Assembly (NCBI GenBank): GCA_019416935.1
Contig: DXWI01000010.1
Location: 10,457 to 74,456, forward strand
Length of the DNA stretch: 64,000 bases
Reading direction: 5' to 3'
From: Clostridiales bacterium
Lineage (GTDB): Bacteria; Bacillota; Clostridia; Christensenellales; CAG-138
Positions 44,594 through 54,238 of the stretch are shown here, piece by piece (position 1 is the stretch's first letter; each line of letters starts with the position of its first letter). The notes beneath the pieces were generated by a model. The model was not told the DNA's origin, did not search any database, and saw only the letters and a list, made by a program, of their open reading frames with translations. A program made the position numbers and the translations under genes.

Positions 44594-45236
44594 GCTCTAC
44601 GGCACGATTGCCGAGGAAAGCTGGTTTGACGACGACATCACACCCGCCATGTTCAAAGATGAGCTCTTTTCCGGCAGCGGCCCGATCACCGTCTGGATCA
44701 ATTCACCCGGCGGCGACTGTATCGCGGCAAGCCAGATCTACACCATGCTCATGGACTACAAGGGCGACGTCACGGTCAAGATCGACGGCGTTGCGGCTTC
44801 CGCTGCGTCCGTTGTCGCTATGGCCGGAACGAAAGTGCTGATCGCACCGACCGCGCTCATGATGATCCATAACCCGGCGACAATGGCATTTGGCGATCAT
44901 GCGGACATGGAAAAAGCAATCGACATGCTCTCCGAGGTCAAGGAAAGCATCATCAACGCGTATGAACTGAAGACCGGGCTTTCCCGGGTGCAGCTTTCCC
45001 ACATGATGGACGACACCACGTGGATGAATGCAAAGCGGGCCGTGGAGCTTGGCTTTGCGGACGGCATCCTCATGGATGAAAAGCACAGTACCGATGCCGA
45101 GGGCTATGCGTTCTCCGCTTCTGCGGTGGAACGGGTTCTGATCAACAAGATCTCCGGCAAACGCAAGCCGGAGCCGAAACCTGCCGGACGATCCGTACAG
45201 GAACTGAAGGCTGAACTCTACAAAAAACTACTGTAA
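44523..45236 (+). CDS. ClpP-like prohead maturation protease
   Basis: Serine protease that processes the scaffold part of the capsid protein. The 237-residue protein is of the ClpP type: WINSPGGDCIAASQIYTML, the nucleophile in GVAASAASVVAMAG, and the histidine region ALMMIHNPATMAFGDH. ATG 44523 is preferred over the longer frame since GGAAAGGAGG lies before it. It overlaps the portal end by 71 bases. Confidence 0.93.
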   Translation: MKNRKFWNWINQADESAPGERVLELYGTIAEESWFDDDITPAMFKDELFSGSGPITVWINSPGGDCIAASQIYTMLMDYKGDVTVKIDGVAASAASVVAMAGTKVLIAPTALMMIHNPATMAFGDHADMEKAIDMLSEVKESIINAYELKTGLSRVQLSHMMDDTTWMNAKRAVELGFADGILMDEKHSTDAEGYAFSASAVERVLINKISGKRKPEPKPAGRSVQELKAELYKKLL

Positions 45237-45252
45237 CAGGAGGATTCTTTTC

Positions 45253-46434
45253 ATGAACATTACTGAACTTCGCAACAAGAGAGCCGCTCTGTGGAACACC
45301 ATGGAAGGTTTTCTCAACACCCACAGAAACGATATGGGCGTGCTGTCCGCCGAGGACGATGCGACCTATTCCAAGATGGAAGCGGAACTCGATGCCCTGA
45401 CCAACGAGGTCAAGCGCATGGAGCGCCGTGACGCGCATGAGGCCGAACTAAACAAGCCCATGAGCGAGCCCCTGACCGCCGCTCCCGAAAAGACGGCGCA
45501 GATGGACAGGAAGTCCGGCAGAGCGTCGGATGCGTATAAGGAGGACTTCGGTCGCCACCTCCGCGGTAAGACCCTGCTCCACAACGTGCTCTCCACGACC
45601 CCTGGTCAGGACGGCGGATTCCTTGTTCCGACGGATTTTGAGCATAACATTGTGGCTGCGCTGGACGAGGAGAACGTGATCCGTCGCCTTGCCAAGGTCA
45701 TCACCACGCAGCATGAGCGTAAGGTCCCCGTGGCGGTCGGCCACTCCACCGCACAGTGGACTGCTGAGAACGCTGCCTACACCGAGAGCAATCCCACCTT
45801 CGGCCAGAAGCAGATCGACGCGTTCAAGCTCACCGATCTCTGCCGTGTCAGCGTGGAACTGCTGCAGGACTCCGAGTTCGACATCGAGGACTACCTCATC
45901 CGTGAGTTCGCCCGTGCGTTCGGCATCGCCGAAGAGCAGGCGTTCTGCGTCGGCACCGGTACCAACCAGCCCACCGGCATCTTCACCGCGAACGGCGGTA
46001 CCGTCGGCGTCACCGCTGCCAGCCAGACCGCGATCACTGCGGACGAGGTCATCAGCCTCGTGTACGCGCTGAAGTCCCCGTACCGCAGGAACGCCAAGTT
46101 CCTCATGAACGACGCTACGGTCTCCATTCTCCGCAAGCTGAAGGACGGCAACGGCGCGTATCTCTGGCAGCCCTCCGTACAGGCGGGTCAGCCGGATAAG
46201 CTGCTGGGCTACGAGCTCTACACGAGTCCGTACGTTCCCGCCGTCGCTTCCGGTGCGCTGACCATCGCGTTCGGTGATTTCAAGAATTACTGGATCGGTG
46301 ACCGTGCGGGCCGTACCGTGCAGAGGCTCAATGAGCTCTACGCCACCAACGGCCAGATCGGTTACGTTGCGACCGAGCGTGTGGACGGCAAGGTCATCTT
46401 GCCTGAAGCGATTCAACTTCTGCAGCAGGCGTAA
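45253..46434 (+). CDS. Major capsid protein (HK97 gp5-like)
   Basis: Main shell protein, 393 residues. The first 95 or so residues are helical (LRNKRAALWNTMEGFLNTHRND) and probably form the scaffold (delta) domain removed by the protease. The HK97 fold follows: TPGQDGGFLVPTDFEHNIVAAL, VGHSTAQWTAENAAYTES, FGIAEEQAFCVGTG and GELYTSPYVP-type region near the end (LLGYELYTSPYVP). RBS is AGGAGG. Expression should be very high; its codons are strongly biased, for example CTG/CTC and AAG. Confidence 0.95.
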   Translation: MNITELRNKRAALWNTMEGFLNTHRNDMGVLSAEDDATYSKMEAELDALTNEVKRMERRDAHEAELNKPMSEPLTAAPEKTAQMDRKSGRASDAYKEDFGRHLRGKTLLHNVLSTTPGQDGGFLVPTDFEHNIVAALDEENVIRRLAKVITTQHERKVPVAVGHSTAQWTAENAAYTESNPTFGQKQIDAFKLTDLCRVSVELLQDSEFDIEDYLIREFARAFGIAEEQAFCVGTGTNQPTGIFTANGGTVGVTAASQTAITADEVISLVYALKSPYRRNAKFLMNDATVSILRKLKDGNGAYLWQPSVQAGQPDKLLGYELYTSPYVPAVASGALTIAFGDFKNYWIGDRAGRTVQRLNELYATNGQIGYVATERVDGKVILPEAIQLLQQA

Positions 46435-46448
46435 GGAGGTGACGGGAT

Positions 46449-46718
46449 ATGGTAGGATGGGCACCGACACTGCAACCGCCCGAGCCGACCGGGCATAACA
46501 CTCTGAACTACACCGAACAGGGCGGTGAAGTAACGCACATCGGTGGAACGCTTGTCATTGAAGAGGGAGCCGAGGTTGAAGGGCTTCCTCTTCCTTTCAC
46601 CCCTGCAGCAGGTCAGGAAGAAAGCACAGCTACTACGGTGACCGCTTTGAAGGAGGACTTTAACGCGCTTCTTGTCAAATTGAAGGCGGCTGGTCTGATG
46701 CATGAAATCGAAAAATAA
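46449..46718 (+). CDS. Head fiber-like protein
   Basis: An 89-residue protein with the pattern of phage head-fiber proteins (Phage_fiber_2 type): THIGGTLVIEEGAEVEGLP followed by TATTVTALKEDFNALLVKLKAAGLM. The position right after the capsid gene fits a capsid decoration protein. ATG follows GGAGGTGACGG. Confidence 0.75.
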   Translation: MVGWAPTLQPPEPTGHNTLNYTEQGGEVTHIGGTLVIEEGAEVEGLPLPFTPAAGQEESTATTVTALKEDFNALLVKLKAAGLMHEIEK

Positions 46719-46733
46719 CAGGAGGCGGCAGAA

Positions 46734-47045
46734 ATGAACACGCTGCTTGAAAAAGTAAAAGCAAATCTGATCCTTGGTCATTCGGTAGACGATGAACTGC
46801 TTCTGATGTACATCTCTGCCGCCGTTTCCTATGCGGAAAGCTACCAGCACATCGAGGCGGGCTACTACTCCACCCACGATATGCCGCCGACCACAGAACA
46901 GGCGGTCATCATGCTTGCCTCCCATTTCTACGAATCCCGCGATGGGTCCACGGGTGGATTCTTCGCGGATCGTCCGGAGGCGGCAAAGCAGGTATGGCAC
47001 ACGGTCAACCTACTCCTGCGCCTTGACAGGGATTGGAAGGTGTGA
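46734..47045 (+). CDS. Head-tail connector (HK97 gp6-like)
   Basis: A 103-residue adaptor protein that binds below the portal. The pattern LLEKVKANLILGHSVDDELLLMYISAAVSYAES, then QAVIMLASHFYESRDG, is that of the gp6/connector group. It has AGGAGGCGGCAGAA upstream and ends two bases before the next ATG. Confidence 0.88.
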   Translation: MNTLLEKVKANLILGHSVDDELLLMYISAAVSYAESYQHIEAGYYSTHDMPPTTEQAVIMLASHFYESRDGSTGGFFADRPEAAKQVWHTVNLLLRLDRDWKV

Positions 47046-47047
47046 GC

Positions 47048-47383
47048 ATGAGCTTTGGCAGAATGAACCGGCGGGCAAGCATTATAGAAGAAATCGTAGA
47101 TAAGAACAGCGAGGGTTTCGCGTCCAAACAGGATGTGACCCTCGCTTCTGTTCCTATGTACCGGGAAGGCAGGCATGGCTCGGAGCGCTGGGCAAACCTT
47201 GCCACGTTCTCCGAAGCGACGGATCTGTTCCAGTTCCGGGCGATCCCCGATGTGACCGTTACGACCTGCCAGCACATCCTGTGCGACGGCGAACGGTTCG
47301 ACATCATCTCAGTGGAGAACGTTGGCGGCAGAGGCATGTACATCGAAGTGCTGGCAAAAAAGGTGGTGAGTTCCCGTGGCTAA
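47048..47383 (+). CDS. Head closure protein (gp7/SPP1 gp16 type)
   Basis: A 111-residue head-tail joining stopper. It has the beta-rich pattern MNRRASIIEEIVDKNSEGF..., ATFSEATDLFQFRAIPDVTV and HILCDGERFDIISVENVGGRGMYIEVLAKK, typical of the phage head closure family. ATG 47048 follows AAGG; it overlaps the next gene by 8 bases. Confidence 0.85.
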   Translation: MSFGRMNRRASIIEEIVDKNSEGFASKQDVTLASVPMYREGRHGSERWANLATFSEATDLFQFRAIPDVTVTTCQHILCDGERFDIISVENVGGRGMYIEVLAKKVVSSRG

Positions 47384-47807
47384 AGCAGATATCCAAATGC
47401 CGGAGAACTTCCTGAAAAGCATCCGGCGCCTCGGCTCCGAAGAGGACCGGATCGCAGAAAGCGTTCTGGAAGCCGGTGCCGAGATCGTTGAAACGAACGT
47501 CCGTTCCCGGCTTTCCGGGGTGATCGGCAGCGGGACGAAACTCCCCTCCCGGTCAACGGGGCAACTGCTCTCTTCGCTTGGCGTTTCCACAGTAAAGCTC
47601 GACCGCAGCGGGAACCACAACATCAAGGTCGGCTTTGCGGAACCGCGCTCCAGGGGCAAGAGCAATGCGAAGATTGCGAACATCCTCGAGTACGGGCGTC
47701 ACGGACAGCCTGCAAAGCCGTTTCTGAAACCGGCGAAAACAGCGTCCAAGGCTGCATGCATTGAAGCGATGCGGCAGAAGTTCGATGAGGAGGTACAGAA
47801 GCTATGA
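47376..47807 (+). CDS. HK97 gp10-like tail-completion protein
   Basis: A 143-residue HK97-gp10 family protein: MPENFLKSIRRLGSEEDRIAESVLEAGAEIVETNV, then AKIANILEYGRHGQPAKPFLKPA, the typical EYG...PAKPF region. It starts with GTG at 47376. It lies between head closure and tail terminator genes, the normal order, and acts in head-tail or tail assembly. Confidence 0.9.
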   Translation: MAKADIQMPENFLKSIRRLGSEEDRIAESVLEAGAEIVETNVRSRLSGVIGSGTKLPSRSTGQLLSSLGVSTVKLDRSGNHNIKVGFAEPRSRGKSNAKIANILEYGRHGQPAKPFLKPAKTASKAACIEAMRQKFDEEVQKL

Positions 47808-48154
47808 GCATACTGGAAGACCTGACCGCTCTGCTTCCCGTGCTGGATGTTCCTATGGAAACCGGCGTGTTTTCCAACATGGCTCCGGACCAGTATCTTG
47901 TGATCGTACCGCTTTCGGACAGCTTTGACCTGCACGCGGATAACCAGCCCGGCGTGGATATTCAGGAAGCGCGGCTCTCCCTGTACTCGAAAGGCAGTTA
48001 TACGGCTGTGAAGAACCGGCTGGTCCGGCTGCTGGTCAAAAGCGGATACACCATTACCGACCGGCAATACTTAGGCTTCGAGCCTGAATCCGGCTACCAC
48101 CACTACACCGTGGATGTGGCCCAATACTACGAATATGAAACGGAGGAACGATAA
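47804..48154 (+). CDS. Tail terminator/minor tail protein
   Basis: A 116-residue protein in the position of the tail terminator (DUF3168-like). It is alpha/beta, with VPMETGVFSNMAPDQYLVIVPLSDSF and a C-terminal YHHYTVDVAQYYEYE, like phage proteins that cap the tail tube. Its ATG overlaps the stop of the gene before it (ATGA), and the next gene begins at once. Confidence 0.8.
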   Translation: MSILEDLTALLPVLDVPMETGVFSNMAPDQYLVIVPLSDSFDLHADNQPGVDIQEARLSLYSKGSYTAVKNRLVRLLVKSGYTITDRQYLGFEPESGYHHYTVDVAQYYEYETEER

Positions 48155-48751
48155 ATGGCAACAATCGGCCTTGATAAACTCTATTACGCACCGATCACGG
48201 AAGACGCGAACGGTGACGAAACCTACGGAACGCCTGCGGTCCTTGCAAAAGCGATCTCGGCAGAGCTTTCCGTTGAACTGAACGAAGCGATCCTCTACGC
48301 GGACGACGGTGCTGCGGAGGTCGTGAAGGAATTCAAGTCCGGCACGCTCTCCCTCGGCATTGACGACATCGGAGCGGAAATCGCAAGCGCTCTTAGCGGC
48401 GCTACCATTGATAAGAACGGCGTAGTCATCTCCGGCTCGGACGATGGCGGCGATCCTGTCGCTGTGGCGTTCCGTGCAAGGAAATCGAACGGAAAGTACC
48501 GCTATTACTGGCTGTACCGCGTCAAGTTCGGTATCCCGGCCACCAACCTGCAGACGAAGGGCGATTCGATCAGTTTCCAAACGCCTACCATCGAAGGCAC
48601 GATCATGCGCCGCAACAAGGTGGACTATAACGATAACCATCCTTGGAAGGCTGAGGTTACCGAAGGTACTGAAGGCGTAAGCTCGGCAGTAATCAGCTCT
48701 TGGTATACAGCAGTGTACGAGCCGGACAACCCTTCCCCGGCTTCATCCTGA
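48155..48751 (+). CDS. Major tail tube protein (phi13 family)
   Basis: A 198-residue tube-forming protein. It begins ATIGLDKLYYAPITEDANGDETYGTP, followed by SAELSVELNEAILYADDGAAE and KSGTLSLGIDDIG, the signature of the phi13-type major tail protein, and near the end QTPTIEGTIMRRN. It is preceded by GGAGG. The position between terminator and chaperone genes confirms it. Confidence 0.92.
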   Translation: MATIGLDKLYYAPITEDANGDETYGTPAVLAKAISAELSVELNEAILYADDGAAEVVKEFKSGTLSLGIDDIGAEIASALSGATIDKNGVVISGSDDGGDPVAVAFRARKSNGKYRYYWLYRVKFGIPATNLQTKGDSISFQTPTIEGTIMRRNKVDYNDNHPWKAEVTEGTEGVSSAVISSWYTAVYEPDNPSPASS

Positions 48752-48768
48752 GTTGATGGAGGCAATAT

Positions 48769-49152
48769 ATGGAAAACGATCGCAGTGCATTCATTAACAT
48801 TGGCGGGGATGAGTACGAGCTCATTCTGACTACGAAAGCCACCAGGGAGATCGCTGGCAGATACGGCGGTCTTGAGAATCTCGGGGATAAGCTTTTAAAG
48901 GGCGAAAACTTTGAGATGGCGATCAGCGAGATCGTGTGGCTCATCACGCTTCTGGCCAATCAGAGCATTCTGATCTACAACCTGAAACATGCAGATAAAC
49001 CGAAGCATGTCCTCACAACGGACGAGGTCGAGCTTTTGACGGTGCCTTCCGATCTTGGCGAATATAAGACGGCCATCACGGAAGCGTTGTATCGCGGCAC
49101 GAAACGAAACATCGAAAGCGAGACAAACTCAAAAAACGCGCAAGTCGGGTAA
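48769..49152 (+). CDS. Tail assembly chaperone, short form (gpG-like)
   Basis: A 127-residue protein, normal-frame product. It begins ENDRSAFINIGGDEYELILTTKATREIAGRYGG, the family pattern of siphovirus tail chaperones; helices follow. Near its end, codons TCA AAA AAC form the slippery heptamer A AAA AAC (49131-49137). Most ribosomes stop at TAA 49150-49152. It binds the tape measure during tail assembly. Confidence 0.88.
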   Translation: MENDRSAFINIGGDEYELILTTKATREIAGRYGGLENLGDKLLKGENFEMAISEIVWLITLLANQSILIYNLKHADKPKHVLTTDEVELLTVPSDLGEYKTAITEALYRGTKRNIESETNSKNAQVG

Positions 49153-49340
49153 GCGACGAAGAGTTGTTTACCCGGCTGCTTTATTTCGGCATCGCTCAGC
49201 TTCATCTGACGCAGGATGAGGTCTGGACGATGCCTTTTGGCTTATTGCTGGACCTGTTCGAATGCCACAAGCAGTACAACGGGCTGGCGGAGCCCAAGCG
49301 GGAGCATTTCATTGACGACATTATCCCGGACGGGATCTAA
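48769..49340 (+). CDS. Tail assembly chaperone, -1 frameshift product (gpGT-like)
   Basis: Joined reading 48769-49137 plus 49137-49340 gives a protein of about 190 residues. After the slip, the sequence goes on as RASRVSDEELFTRLLYFGIAQL, then MPFGLLLDLFECHKQYNGL to a stop at 49340. This is the typical T domain that follows G in siphoviruses. The ribosomal slip site is A AAA AAC in the correct phase, as in the classic lambda-type G/GT mechanism. The extension has no start of its own, which supports frameshifting. Confidence 0.88.
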
Positions 49341-49358
49341 GGAAAGGAGGCGGTCCAT

Positions 49359-51953
49359 ATGGCGGACAATTTCGGATTGAAGATCGGTCTGGAAGGCGAA
49401 AAAGAGTTCAAGAAAGCGCTGGCGGACATCAACTCCTCCTTCAAGGTCCTCGGGTCCGAGATGAAGCTGGTCGCGTCCCAGTTCGATAAGAACGACAAAT
49501 CGGTCGACGCGCTCACCTCCCGGAACACGGTCCTGAACAAGGAGATCGAAGCACAGAAGCAGAAGATCGAGGTCCTACGCGCCGCGTTGCAGAATGCAGC
49601 AGAGTCCTTTGGCGAGAACGACCGCCGGACGCAGGCGTGGCAGATTCAGCTGAACAATGCGGAAGCGGCGCTGAACGACATGGAGCGTGAGCTTGCCGAT
49701 AACAATGCGGCCTTGGATGAAGCCAACGCCGGATACGGTCGAGCCGAAGATGCGCTGGACGGCATGGATCGGGAGATGGACAACGTCACCGACAGCGCAG
49801 ACGACATGGGTGACGAGATCGACGAAGCCGGGGACGCCGCCAAGGATTCCGAGAGCAAGTTCGAGAGTCTTGGCAACGTTTTGAAAACGGTCGGAGCCGC
49901 CATGGGTGCGGTGCTCGTTGCCGCAGGTGCTGCCGCCGTGAAGCTGGGCAAAGAGGTCATCTCCGCTTTTGCGGATTACGAGCAGCTGGTCGGCGGTATC
50001 GACACCCTGTTCAAGGATTCCTCCGGGAAACTGCAGGAGTATGCCGAGGGCGCGTACAAGACGGCGGGGCTCTCGGCCAACGAGTATATGGAGACGGTCA
50101 CGTCCTTCTCAGCCAGCCTGATCTCCTCCCTTGGCGGAGACACGGAAAAGGCGGTCCAGTACGCGGACATGGCCATTACGGATATGTCGGACAACGCCAA
50201 CAAGATGGGTTCCGATATGTCCGCGATCCAGTCGGCCTATCAGGGGTTTGCCAAGCAGAACTACACCATGCTGGACAACCTGAAGCTGGGCTACGGCGGC
50301 ACGAAGACTGAGATGGAGCGTCTGCTCAAGGATGCGCAGGCGATCTCGGGCATCGAGTACAACATTGACTCGTATGCGGATGTGGTCGAGGCAATCCATG
50401 TGATCCAGACGAGCATGGACATCACCGGCACCACTGCAAAAGAAGCCGAGCACACGATCTCCGGGTCCGTCAACTCCATGCAGGGTGCGATCAAGAACCT
50501 GATCACCGGCTTTGGCCGTGCGGACGCGGACATGGGCAAGCTCTGCAAGGACGTGATCGACGCCTTCAAGAGCGTGGTCAAGAATATCACGCCCGTGATC
50601 CAAAACATCGTAGCCGCGCTGCCCTCTGTGGCCGGAGCGTTGATCGAAGCGGTCGGAGAACTGCTCCCCGTGCTGCTGCAGACAGTGACGGGGCTCTTTT
50701 CCAAGGTGTTGACCACTATTGTGAAGCTGCTTCCGAGCCTGATCCCTGCAGTGGTGCAGGCGATCATGACGATCGTGAACGCGATTATAGAAAACCTGCC
50801 GCTGATTATTGACGCAGCGGTCCAGATGATCGCAGCCCTGGTTCAGGGAATCGCTGACGCACTGCCCACACTGATCCCTGCTGCGGTGCAGGCGATCGTG
50901 ACCATTGTGCAGGGACTGATCGAGAACCTGCCCATGATCCTCGATGCGGCGCTGCAGCTCGTTGAGGGACTGGTGCAAGGCATTATCGATGCGCTCCCGG
51001 TCCTGATCGAAGCACTGCCGGAGATCATTCTGGCGATCGTCAATTTTCTCCTCGATTCCATTCCGGAGATCATCGATGCGGGGATCAAACTGCTGACCTC
51101 ACTGGTGAACGCGCTGCCGCAGATCATAGCGAAGATCGTCGAGGCGATCCCGAAGATCATTGACGGCATCATCAAGGCAGTCATAGGTGCGATCCCGCAG
51201 ATCATTCAGGCTGGCATCAAGCTTCTGATAGCACTCATTCAGGCGCTGCCAGAGATTATTACCACCATCGTGAAAGCCATTCCGGAGATCGTTTCCGGTA
51301 TCGTGGACGCGTTCATCGGGAACATCGACAAGATCATTCAGTCAGGCGTCGAGCTCTTTATAGCCCTGATAGAGAACCTGCCCACGATCATTGCGGAGAT
51401 CGTAAAGGCCGTGCCGAAGATCGTAACCGGCATCGTGGACGCGATCGTTGGCCTCACCAGCAAGATGGCAGACGCCGGTGCAAGCCTGCTCAAAGGCCTG
51501 TGGAATGGCATCAGCAACACGGCAAATTGGCTGTGGAACAAGGTCAAAGGCTGGGCAAACGGCCTGCTCAAGAACATCAAAGGTCTCTTGGGTATCCACT
51601 CCCCGTCCACGGTGTTTGCCGGAATCGGTGAGAACATGGGCCTCGGTCTTGGCGAAGGCTTTGTCGACGCCATGGAGGATGTGGAGAAGGAGATGCAAAA
51701 GGCGATCCCGACCGACTTCGATCTGGAGCCGGTGCGTGCTGCGGCGAACTTCGATGCATCTGCGGTGCTGCTCTCTGCGAACCTGTCCGTTTCCGCTACG
51801 GTTTCGGCTATGTTCGACCTTATGAAAGCATACCTGCCTCAGCTGGGTGTAAGGCAGATCGTGACGGATACCGGCGCTGTGATCGGGTGGCTGGCCCCTG
51901 AAATGGACAATGCACTCGGGCAGATGCAGAAGCTGAAAGTGAGGTACGCATGA
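49359..51953 (+). CDS. Tape measure protein
   Basis: Sets tail length and helps DNA entry; 864 residues. The N-terminal 130 residues are coiled coil (ALTSRNTVLNKEIEAQKQKI...). A first membrane-like span is at about 180-205. Then residues about 420-700 consist of hydrophobic, Pro-containing repeats such as LPEIITTIVKAIPEIVSGI and LPTIIAEIVKAVPKIVTGI, in units of about 44 residues. The end has the SPSTVFAGIGENMGLGLGEG motif common in Clostridial phage tape measures. Length predicts a tail near 130 nm by the usual rule of about 1.5 angstrom per residue. Confidence 0.93.
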   Translation: MADNFGLKIGLEGEKEFKKALADINSSFKVLGSEMKLVASQFDKNDKSVDALTSRNTVLNKEIEAQKQKIEVLRAALQNAAESFGENDRRTQAWQIQLNNAEAALNDMERELADNNAALDEANAGYGRAEDALDGMDREMDNVTDSADDMGDEIDEAGDAAKDSESKFESLGNVLKTVGAAMGAVLVAAGAAAVKLGKEVISAFADYEQLVGGIDTLFKDSSGKLQEYAEGAYKTAGLSANEYMETVTSFSASLISSLGGDTEKAVQYADMAITDMSDNANKMGSDMSAIQSAYQGFAKQNYTMLDNLKLGYGGTKTEMERLLKDAQAISGIEYNIDSYADVVEAIHVIQTSMDITGTTAKEAEHTISGSVNSMQGAIKNLITGFGRADADMGKLCKDVIDAFKSVVKNITPVIQNIVAALPSVAGALIEAVGELLPVLLQTVTGLFSKVLTTIVKLLPSLIPAVVQAIMTIVNAIIENLPLIIDAAVQMIAALVQGIADALPTLIPAAVQAIVTIVQGLIENLPMILDAALQLVEGLVQGIIDALPVLIEALPEIILAIVNFLLDSIPEIIDAGIKLLTSLVNALPQIIAKIVEAIPKIIDGIIKAVIGAIPQIIQAGIKLLIALIQALPEIITTIVKAIPEIVSGIVDAFIGNIDKIIQSGVELFIALIENLPTIIAEIVKAVPKIVTGIVDAIVGLTSKMADAGASLLKGLWNGISNTANWLWNKVKGWANGLLKNIKGLLGIHSPSTVFAGIGENMGLGLGEGFVDAMEDVEKEMQKAIPTDFDLEPVRAAANFDASAVLLSANLSVSATVSAMFDLMKAYLPQLGVRQIVTDTGAVIGWLAPEMDNALGQMQKLKVRYA

Positions 51954-52588
51954 GCTATATCCTGTTTGGAAACAAGAACACACATACGGATTACGGGCTC
52001 ATCGTTGCCCCGTATGAGATCCCCATGCCCACGGTGCAGACGAACTTCGTACCCGTTCCCGGGCGAGACGGGTCGTTGGACCTGACAGAGGCTTTTGATG
52101 CGATCAGGTTCAACGACCGTATCATCCTTCTGACCCTGTACGCGACCGGAGAATACGACACACGGGTCTCCGCTTTCGTGAACGCTGTCCACGGCAAACG
52201 GATGCAGATCGTATTCAGCAAAGACCCGAATTATTACTACACGGGCCGTGTGGATGTGACATCCATATCAAAGCGCGACGGGTATTGCGAGATTGCCGTC
52301 ACCATCACGGCAGAGCCGTTCAAAATGGATAAGCAGGAAACGACTGTTACCGTGACCGGCAATGGGACCGCGATTCTGAGAAACGCAAGGATGCCGGTCG
52401 TCCCGTTCGTGAGCAATACGGAGCAGGCTACATTGACATTCACTGCTTCCGGGAACACGGTGCGTCTGCAGATGTCCCCGGGCGGCCATTTGAACGGCCA
52501 AATGTACCTGCCCGGTGATGAAACAAGGTCTGTGACGGTCGAGTCCACAGGGACGACCATCTTCACATTCCGGAAAGGACGGCTATGA
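51950..52588 (+). CDS. Distal tail protein (Dit)
   Basis: A 212-residue baseplate hub protein. It begins SYILFGNKNTHTDYGLIVAPYEIPMP, then VPVPGRDGSLDLTEAF, a clear Dit N-terminal pattern (the GRDG motif). The rest is beta-rich. ATG overlaps the tape measure stop (ATGA); its end overlaps the next gene by 4 bases. It connects the tail tube to the Tal/receptor proteins. Confidence 0.9.
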   Translation: MSYILFGNKNTHTDYGLIVAPYEIPMPTVQTNFVPVPGRDGSLDLTEAFDAIRFNDRIILLTLYATGEYDTRVSAFVNAVHGKRMQIVFSKDPNYYYTGRVDVTSISKRDGYCEIAVTITAEPFKMDKQETTVTVTGNGTAILRNARMPVVPFVSNTEQATLTFTASGNTVRLQMSPGGHLNGQMYLPGDETRSVTVESTGTTIFTFRKGRL

Positions 52589-54234
52589 TCTATACCATGT
52601 ATTCGGATTCGGACATCCTGTATGATCCGAAGTTCCCCAGATATCTTGTTATCGACCCGATTCTTGACCTCTCCGTCAACGAACCGGGTCTTTTAACGTT
52701 TTCAGTCCCGGACACTCACCCGGCAGCGTCTCGGATACGGAAGCTGGTTAGCTGGATCAAGGTGTACCGTGACGGGCGGGTGATTTTCAGAGGCCGGGTC
52801 ATTAAGGACGAGCGGAACCTGTCTGGACAGACGAAGTATACCGCCGAAGGGTGCCTTGCCTATCTCATTGATAGCGTATGCGACCCGTATGAGTTCACTG
52901 GAACACCTGCGGAGTTCTTCGCGTTTCTGATCAACCGGCATAACGCATCCGTTTCTGCAAACCAGCAGTTCCTGATCGGAAACTGCACGGTGACGTCGGA
53001 CTCGGAGCTTGAGTCGCATTCCGTACTTTACGACTCCACATGGCAGGTGCTGAAAGAGCGGCTCGTCAAACGGTATGGCGGATACCTTTACGTCACGTAC
53101 AACTATCTGGAAAAACCGGTCCTGAACTGGCTGGCGGACCCGCCGGACACTTCGACACAGACGATCCGGTTCGGGGAGAATCTGATCGACATCGCTGTCA
53201 CAAAGGACGCCGATGAAACCTACACGGCCTGTGTCCCGCTGGGCGCACGGATGTCGTCGATCGATCCGGCGTATGAATCGGACGCCCGGCTCACAGTCGC
53301 TGACGTTAACGACGGTGATCCGCACCTGATCGATTCTGCAAACGCTGCGATTTACGGAACCATCTACGCACCGATGTCACTCACCACGTGGGACACGATC
53401 AAAACGCCAACGAACCTGCTCCAGAAAGGCTTGGCGTGGCTGGCCTCCTCCGGGGCGAGGCTGAAGGAGACGATCTCGCTCACAGCCGTGGACCTGCATT
53501 CGCTGGATGCGGATGTCGAGTGCTTCCAGTTCCTCGACCGGGTGATCGTGACCTGCGGGGATATCTGTCCGCAGGCGGAGTTCGTGTTGACGAAGATGAC
53601 GATCCCGCTGCAGGACCCGACGAACATGCGGATCACGCTGGGTGACAGCCGGATCTCGCTCGTTACGGAGAATACGGGCAAGATCGCAGACGCGGTCGAT
53701 CGCATCGAGAGCATTGAGGCGGATTATGTGACAAACAGTGAAGCGACCGAGATCGTGCAGCACGAGATTACAAACAACACCAGCATCCTGCAGTCGGCAC
53801 AGCAGATCCTGCTTTCTGCGCTTGAGGACTATGTGACAACCTCCGACTTCAATGCACTACAAAGCTCGATTGAAACGACCCTGTCCGTTATGGCCGGGAC
53901 GATCGAAGCGAACTTCACCGAAACGACATCGGACATCTCTACCCTCAACGGGGATGTTTCTCAGCAATTTGAGGTGATCCGGGGGTTCATCCGCATGATC
54001 GCATCGGGCATCGTGATCGGCAAGAGCACATCGCAGATCAAGCTCAAGCTGGAGAACGACATCCTTTACTTTTTCACAGGCGACGAGGACTCCGTTTCCA
54101 CGGAAAACGCGATCGCGTACTTCTCTTCCGGAAAGCTGTACGTGAACACCGTACAGATCCTGACGGGTATGCGCATCGGGCCGTTCGCGTGGATGCCGGA
54201 GTCGGACAACCTGAACTTTAAGTTACTGGAGTGA
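52585..54234 (+). CDS. Phage tail endopeptidase/Tal-type protein
   Basis: A 549-residue tail-tip protein of the prophage endopeptidase-tail group. Its N-terminal hub fold includes VNEPGLLTFSVPDTHPAASRIRKLVSWIKVYRD-type text and DERNLSGQTKYTAEGCLAYLID; C-terminally there is coiled coil (RIESIEADYVTNSEATEIVQHEI) and a beta-rich tip. It probably opens the wall or forms the hub below Dit. It overlaps Dit by 4 bases. Confidence 0.87.
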   Translation: MIYTMYSDSDILYDPKFPRYLVIDPILDLSVNEPGLLTFSVPDTHPAASRIRKLVSWIKVYRDGRVIFRGRVIKDERNLSGQTKYTAEGCLAYLIDSVCDPYEFTGTPAEFFAFLINRHNASVSANQQFLIGNCTVTSDSELESHSVLYDSTWQVLKERLVKRYGGYLYVTYNYLEKPVLNWLADPPDTSTQTIRFGENLIDIAVTKDADETYTACVPLGARMSSIDPAYESDARLTVADVNDGDPHLIDSANAAIYGTIYAPMSLTTWDTIKTPTNLLQKGLAWLASSGARLKETISLTAVDLHSLDADVECFQFLDRVIVTCGDICPQAEFVLTKMTIPLQDPTNMRITLGDSRISLVTENTGKIADAVDRIESIEADYVTNSEATEIVQHEITNNTSILQSAQQILLSALEDYVTTSDFNALQSSIETTLSVMAGTIEANFTETTSDISTLNGDVSQQFEVIRGFIRMIASGIVIGKSTSQIKLKLENDILYFFTGDEDSVSTENAIAYFSSGKLYVNTVQILTGMRIGPFAWMPESDNLNFKLLE

Positions 54235-54238
54235 TGAT

